The position numbers and the translations under genes were made by a program. Shown in pieces: positions 60,042-64,000 of a stretch of 64,000 nt of DNA. Each line of letters opens with the position of its first letter. The stretch's first letter is position 1. Below the pieces are notes generated by a model. It was given only the letters and a program-made list of their open reading frames with translations, was not told where the DNA came from and ran no database searches. Source of the stretch: an uncultured Clostridia bacterium (lineage in GTDB: Bacteria > Bacillota > Clostridia > Christensenellales > Borkfalkiaceae); the NCBI GenBank assembly GCA_947595585.1, contig CANQET010000002.1, positions 62,001 to 126,000 of the forward strand. The letters are read 5' to 3'.

Positions 60042-60070
60042 TTGATTTCAGGCGGCGGGCGTGGTATAAT
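60042..60070 (+). promoter_or_regulatory. Promoter of the flavoredoxin gene
   Basis: TTGATT (60042-60047), 17-bp spacer, TATAAT (60065-60070); SD GGAGGAG precedes the ATG at 60094. Confidence 0.8.
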
Positions 60071-60093
60071 AAGAAAAAAAGGAGGAGGCTAAT

Positions 60094-60657
60094 ATGAAGA
60101 AACAGATCAAGACGACGGAGGCGATCTTCCCGATGCCCGTGCTGCTCATTTCCACGTTCAACGAAGACGGCAGCGTCGACGTGATGAATGCGGCGTGGGG
60201 GACGATGGTCGATCGCGACGTCATCGCACTCAATCTCACCGAGACGCACAACACCGTGAAGAACATCAAGACACGCGGGGGCTTTGTCGTACACATCGCC
60301 GATGCCGCGCACGTCGTCGAGGCCGATTACTTCGGCATGGTCAGCGGGGGCAACACGCCCGATAAATTCCAAAAGACGGGTATGACGTTCGTGCCCTCCG
60401 CCCTCGTGGATGCGCCCATCATCAACGAACTTCCCATCGCCATCGAGTGCAAGTTCATGGAATACCAGAGCGGCGCCACGGGGTTGGGCGTGATCGGAAA
60501 GGTGCTGCGTACTTCCGCCGAAGAGGATCTTATAAGCGGCGGCAAGGTGCAGATCGAAGCGCTCGGCGCGATCGCCTTCGACCCTTACTCCCATGGCTAC
60601 TACAAAGTCACGGAGCGTGTCGGCGAAGCCTTCCGCGACGGCGCCAAACTCAAATGA
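60094..60657 (+). CDS. Flavin reductase-like domain protein (flavoredoxin)
   Basis: A 187-aa FMN-binding split-barrel protein. FPMPVLLISTFNEDGSVDVMNAAWGTMVDRDVIALNLTETHNTVKNI is the family's flavin-binding N-terminal half; IECKFMEYQ and GKVLRTSAEEDLISGGKVQIEAL follow. No membrane span. Own promoter and terminator, so monocistronic. In other anaerobes such proteins transfer electrons between flavin or ferredoxin donors and oxidised acceptors; substrate not determined. Confidence 0.88.
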   Translation: MKKQIKTTEAIFPMPVLLISTFNEDGSVDVMNAAWGTMVDRDVIALNLTETHNTVKNIKTRGGFVVHIADAAHVVEADYFGMVSGGNTPDKFQKTGMTFVPSALVDAPIINELPIAIECKFMEYQSGATGLGVIGKVLRTSAEEDLISGGKVQIEALGAIAFDPYSHGYYKVTERVGEAFRDGAKLK

Positions 60658-60675
60658 CGAAGCCCTAAGATCGAA

Positions 60676-60713
60676 CGCCAAAAGATCCTCCCGCAAGGGG
60701 GGATTTTTTGGCG
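60676..60713 (+). terminator. Terminator after the flavoredoxin gene
   Basis: CGCCAAAA-GATCCTCCC, loop GCAA, GGGGGGAT-TTTTTGGCG; a nearly perfect long stem. Confidence 0.88.
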
Positions 60714-60718
60714 AAAAG

Positions 60719-60747
60719 GTGCAATTTACGTAACCGAAGTGCAATTT
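60719..60747 (+). promoter_or_regulatory. Direct repeat upstream of the GH3 gene
   Basis: GTGCAATTT at 60719-60727 and again at 60739-60747, 20 bp apart (two helical turns), upstream of a TATAAT at 60782-60787 that has no good -35. Typical of a dimeric activator site; no regulator gene is nearby. Confidence 0.5.
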
Positions 60748-60827
60748 GGGAAGCGGTCATGGAAAATCCGCGCGCGAACCTCTATAATTGTAGCGTCCGC
60801 GAGGTCGCGGGCAAAGGGGGAATTTCC

Positions 60828-63800
60828 ATGGCAAAGAAGCAGATGTCGGGCAAGAAGGCACTTGCGATCTTCACACCGTGCATCACGGCGGTCGTCGCGA
60901 TCATGCTCGCGATCGTCATCGCGGCGTCGATGTTCGGAGAGGATATCAGCCTGTATCTCTATGGGCGTGCGCAGAAGACCGATCGCGCCGTGCTCGAGGC
61001 GGGCGAAGCGCTCAGCGAGCAGATCGTCGAGGAGGGTACGGTCCTGCTCAAGAATGAGAAGGATGCAAGCGGTACGCCCGCCCTTCCCTTGAATGCGGAC
61101 GAGCTCAAGCAGGTCAACGTGTTCGGCTGGGCGGCCTACGACTGGATGACGATGGCGTTCGGTTCGGGGTACGCGAACACCGATCTTCCCAAGACCAAGC
61201 TCTTTCCCGCGCTCGAGGAGGCGGGGATCGGCTACAATGAAGATCTCTATAAGCTCTACAAGGACTACTACACCGCCCACAGCAAGACGTATGGCGATCA
61301 GGACTACCTCGAATACCGCGGGGGCGTCTCCTTCGGCTCCGAAGAGATCTTCGTCCTCCGCGAACCCTCCAAGGCGCAATACCTGGCGCTCTCCGAGAGT
61401 ATTCGGAATTACTCGAAGGTCGGGCTCGTCGTCATCGGAAGGACGGGCAGCGAGAGCAAGGACCTCGAGCTCAAGCAGGTGAAGCAGACTTCTTCGGGCA
61501 GCAACGCGAAGACGACGGTGACCGATCGGCACTATCTTCAGCTCTCGACCGAAGAGGAAGATATGATCGCCGCAGCCGAGGAGCTGTGCGAGAAGGTCAT
61601 CGTCATCCTGAATACGGCCAACACGATGGAGACGGGCTTCATCGACGACCCCGGGATCGACGGCGCCCTGCTCTGCGGCATTACGGGGCTTTCGGGCGTG
61701 CGCGGACTCATCAGCGTCCTGCGCGGCTACAAAGAGGCGCCCGTGCCCGAACTCGATGGGAACGGGTTGCCCGTAAAGAATGCAGACGGTACCCCCGTAT
61801 ATCAAAAAAATGCCGACGGCACCGTGAAGACGCAGACCGTGCAGGTCTCTCCCTCGGGCAGGACGGCGGATACCTATGCCTATGATATCCTCGGCACCAC
61901 GCCCTCTGCCGTCAGCCACGGCGATAAGGGCGCAGGCGAAAAGGGGGCGGGCACCGTCTATGCCAACTGCAAGAATGAGGACGATCGGTACGGGGCCTAT
62001 GTCGATTATTCGGAAGATATCTACGTCGGTTACAAGTGGTTTGAGACGGCCGACGCAGAGGGCTTTTGGGACGACGTCGACAACAAATACGGCAAGGGGT
62101 ACGAAGGCGTCGTGCAGTTCCCCTTCGGCTACGGGCTCTCCTATACCGAATTTGCTTGGAGCGTCCCGGAAGTCCTCGTAAACGGCGAAAAAACGACCAC
62201 AGGTACCCTCGAAAAGGACGATGTGCTCACGATCTCGGTGGAAGTGAAGAACCTCGCCGATCCCGCGGATCCTTCGGCCCGTGCGGGGGCGGACGTCGTC
62301 GAACTCTACTATGCGGCGCCCTACATCAAGGGGGGCATCGAAAAGCCCGTCCGCGTGCTCGCCGCCTTCCGTAAGACGGGGGTGATCGCCCCCGGGGAGA
62401 GCGAGACGGTGACCTTCACCCTCGCCGTGCGGGATATGGCCTCCTACGACTGCTACGATAAGAACCAAAACGGCCACACGGGCTATGAGCTCGATGTGGG
62501 CGAATATGCCGTGATGCTCATGAAAAACGCACATGAGGTCGGAAAAATGAGCGAAACGTGTATGGACGGCGGCGCCTCGGCGGCGCCCGACGGCATCCTT
62601 TGCTACACGATCGCCGCAGCCGACTATGATACCGACCCTGTGACGGGCGAGGCCGTCGTCAACCGCTTCACGAATGCGGACGGCAAGGGCAACGATCAGA
62701 CGGTGGATGCATCCGACCTCGACGGCAGCCACGAAGAGACCGCCGTGCGCTATCTCTCCCGCGCCGATTTCAAGGCGACCTATCCCGTGCGCAGCACGCC
62801 GCGCAACCGCACCGAAGAGGCCGCGCGTATTTCCCGCCAGCTGGCCCCCACGGCAGAGCAGCTCGCCTATTCGGGGGATACGGGCGCCAAGCGTACTGCG
62901 AAGGCAAACGGCATGACCTTTGCGGATATCCTCGACGTAGAAGACTACGACGACCCCGCATGGGAGCAGCTCATCGCCAACATCACCGACGGCGAGCTCG
63001 TGGGTCTCATCAGCGACGGGTACTTCAAGACGGCGGCGATCGGGAGCATCGGCAAAGCGCAATACGTCGACCTCGACGGGCCGCTCGGCTTCAACACCCG
63101 CGTGACGGGCGGCAACGGCACGACGTGTTCCTTCATGGCATACCCGAGCGCGACGCTTCTCGCCCAAACCTGGAACACCGAACTTGCCGAAGAGCTCGGC
63201 CGCTGTGTGGGCAGAGAGCGCAAGTCGATGGCGGGTCTGCGCGGCTGGTATGCGCCCGGGGCCAATACGCACCGCAACCCCTTCGGCGGCAGGAACGGGG
63301 AGTATTATTCCGAAGACGCCGTGCTCTCGGGTTACATGTGCGCAGGCACCGTGAAGGGGGCCAAGGAGCTTGGGGTCTATTCCTACGTCAAGCACTTCGT
63401 CGCCAACGACAGCGAATACAGCCGTGAGGGGCTCTTCACCTTCCTCACCGAGCAGGCCCTCCGCGAGACCTATCTGAAACCCTTCGAGATCATGATAAAG
63501 GAAGGGGGCGGCAACGCCCTCATGACGAGCATGAACCGCCTCGGCAGAGTTTGGTCGGGCGCCAACTACGGCCTCGTCAACGAGATCGCGCGGGGCGAGT
63601 GGGGCTTCCGCGGGACGATCGTCACCGACTGGATGAATTCGGGCGAAGACTACATGCCGCCCTACCGCGGTATCTGGGCGGGCAACGACATCTGGCTCAC
63701 CAACGGCATCACGGATACGGTATTCGATTCGGTGAAGACCGAGACGGGCTACAAGATCGCCGAGCACGTCGCCCACGATGTGCTCTGGACGCTCACCGAT

Positions 63801-64000
63801 ACCTTCCGCGCCGAAAAGGCCTTCGATCCCACCGTGGAGATCGACCTCACCGAGGGCGCTTCCTACAACAACACTTGGGTGTGGTACATCGTCCTCGTCG
63901 AACTCGTGCTCGCGGCGGGCATCGCGACGATGGGCTACTTCCTCGTCCGTGCGCTCGTGCGCGGCAAGAAGGGCGCCCCCGCCGCACAAGAAGCGCGGGA
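60828..64000 (+). CDS. Membrane-anchored permuted GH3 beta-glucosidase (third copy), 3' end cut
   Basis: Open frame of 1,057 codons to the window edge, no stop seen. N-terminal span about 14-37; then VEEGTVLLKNEKDASGTPALPLN (C-domain first), GLTGLSGVRG-like part, FPFGYGLSYTEFAW and AGADVVELYYAAPY (FnIII), then the barrel (GPLGFNTRVTGGNGTTCS, WYAPGANTHRNPFGGRNGEYYSEDA, YVKHFVANDSE, WGFRGTIVTDWMN, nucleophile Asp near 932). A C-terminal span (WYIVLVELVLAAGIATMGYFL) begins near 1018, so only the tail is missing. Same architecture as the genes at 23098 and 31738 but on the other strand and 21 kb from that operon. SD GGGGG-AA before ATG at 60828. Confidence 0.92.
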   Translation, partial: MAKKQMSGKKALAIFTPCITAVVAIMLAIVIAASMFGEDISLYLYGRAQKTDRAVLEAGEALSEQIVEEGTVLLKNEKDASGTPALPLNADELKQVNVFGWAAYDWMTMAFGSGYANTDLPKTKLFPALEEAGIGYNEDLYKLYKDYYTAHSKTYGDQDYLEYRGGVSFGSEEIFVLREPSKAQYLALSESIRNYSKVGLVVIGRTGSESKDLELKQVKQTSSGSNAKTTVTDRHYLQLSTEEEDMIAAAEELCEKVIVILNTANTMETGFIDDPGIDGALLCGITGLSGVRGLISVLRGYKEAPVPELDGNGLPVKNADGTPVYQKNADGTVKTQTVQVSPSGRTADTYAYDILGTTPSAVSHGDKGAGEKGAGTVYANCKNEDDRYGAYVDYSEDIYVGYKWFETADAEGFWDDVDNKYGKGYEGVVQFPFGYGLSYTEFAWSVPEVLVNGEKTTTGTLEKDDVLTISVEVKNLADPADPSARAGADVVELYYAAPYIKGGIEKPVRVLAAFRKTGVIAPGESETVTFTLAVRDMASYDCYDKNQNGHTGYELDVGEYAVMLMKNAHEVGKMSETCMDGGASAAPDGILCYTIAAADYDTDPVTGEAVVNRFTNADGKGNDQTVDASDLDGSHEETAVRYLSRADFKATYPVRSTPRNRTEEAARISRQLAPTAEQLAYSGDTGAKRTAKANGMTFADILDVEDYDDPAWEQLIANITDGELVGLISDGYFKTAAIGSIGKAQYVDLDGPLGFNTRVTGGNGTTCSFMAYPSATLLAQTWNTELAEELGRCVGRERKSMAGLRGWYAPGANTHRNPFGGRNGEYYSEDAVLSGYMCAGTVKGAKELGVYSYVKHFVANDSEYSREGLFTFLTEQALRETYLKPFEIMIKEGGGNALMTSMNRLGRVWSGANYGLVNEIARGEWGFRGTIVTDWMNSGEDYMPPYRGIWAGNDIWLTNGITDTVFDSVKTETGYKIAEHVAHDVLWTLTDTFRAEKAFDPTVEIDLTEGASYNNTWVWYIVLVELVLAAGIATMGYFLVRALVRGKKGAPAAQEAR

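Overview
The window reads as a chromosomal segment of a spore-forming, GC-rich Clostridia-type bacterium (Firmicutes/Bacillota), probably an uncultured gut anaerobe. The grounds are the rlmN, rpe, thiN, spoVM, rpmB, asp23-like, fakA-like, recG synteny of Firmicutes, a sleB-ypeB spore-germination pair, a trimeric [FeFe] hydrogenase, a lipoprotein-rich extracellular glycanase cluster, and sigma-A promoters with SD-led genes. Species or family cannot be assigned from the sequence alone; a Christensenellales-like lineage is only a guess.

Layout. 1-3.2 kb: the 3' end of rlmN, a 169-bp tandem duplication of that end, then rpe, thiN, a 21-codon spoVM overlooked by length cut-offs, and a membrane dipeptidase, the last three linked by 4-bp overlaps. 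3.3-5.7 kb: a strong promoter that starts exactly at a large hairpin RNA ending in a terminator, then a BspA-type leucine-rich lipoprotein. 5.7-8.6 kb: a MacB-like ABC transporter. 8.6-9.4 kb: mosaic intergenic repeats. 9.4-13.9 kb: rpmB, divergent from asp23-like, fakA-like and recG. 13.9-21.7 kb is an accessory island: an AT-rich type II restriction-modification unit flanked by a 187-bp duplication of the recG 3' end; more mosaic repeats; small XRE regulators; tmRNA (ssrA) with an Arg-rich tag; a zinc-ribbon membrane protein under an XRE-type double operator; and a DUF3990/XRE toxin-antitoxin-like pair with its own operator, flanked by about 180-bp direct repeats. 21.7-39.3 kb is one seven-gene minus-strand operon of secreted or anchored beta-glucan-degrading proteins (GH16, CBM lipoprotein, permuted GH3, GH55-like beta-helix, Ig-like lipoprotein, permuted GH3, GH5). 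39.5-46.4 kb: a plus-strand envelope-glycan operon (glf, a cytosolic GH3, a GtrA-like membrane protein, a Tyr phosphatase, a GT2). 46.5-52.4 kb: a CD1871A-type CXXC membrane protein, a polyferredoxin-TlpA fusion, sleB and ypeB. 52.4-53.1 kb: a third repeat mosaic. 53.2-57.3 kb: [FeFe] hydrogenase hydC-hydB-hydA. 57.6-60.7 kb: glycogen phosphorylase and a flavoredoxin. 60.8 kb to the end: a third permuted, membrane-anchored GH3, cut by the window edge.

How it fits together. Surface glycanases would cut beta-1,3/1,4-glucans outside the cell, intracellular GH3 and phosphorylase process oligosaccharides and stored glucan, and fermentation electrons leave through the hydrogenase. The most unusual structural signal is that two different accessory cassettes about 4 kb apart are each bracketed by about 180-bp direct repeats made from 3' ends of neighbouring genes, and a third gene (rlmN) carries a tandem copy of its own 3' end. 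Mosaic repeats with the same block types lie beside several of these junctions.
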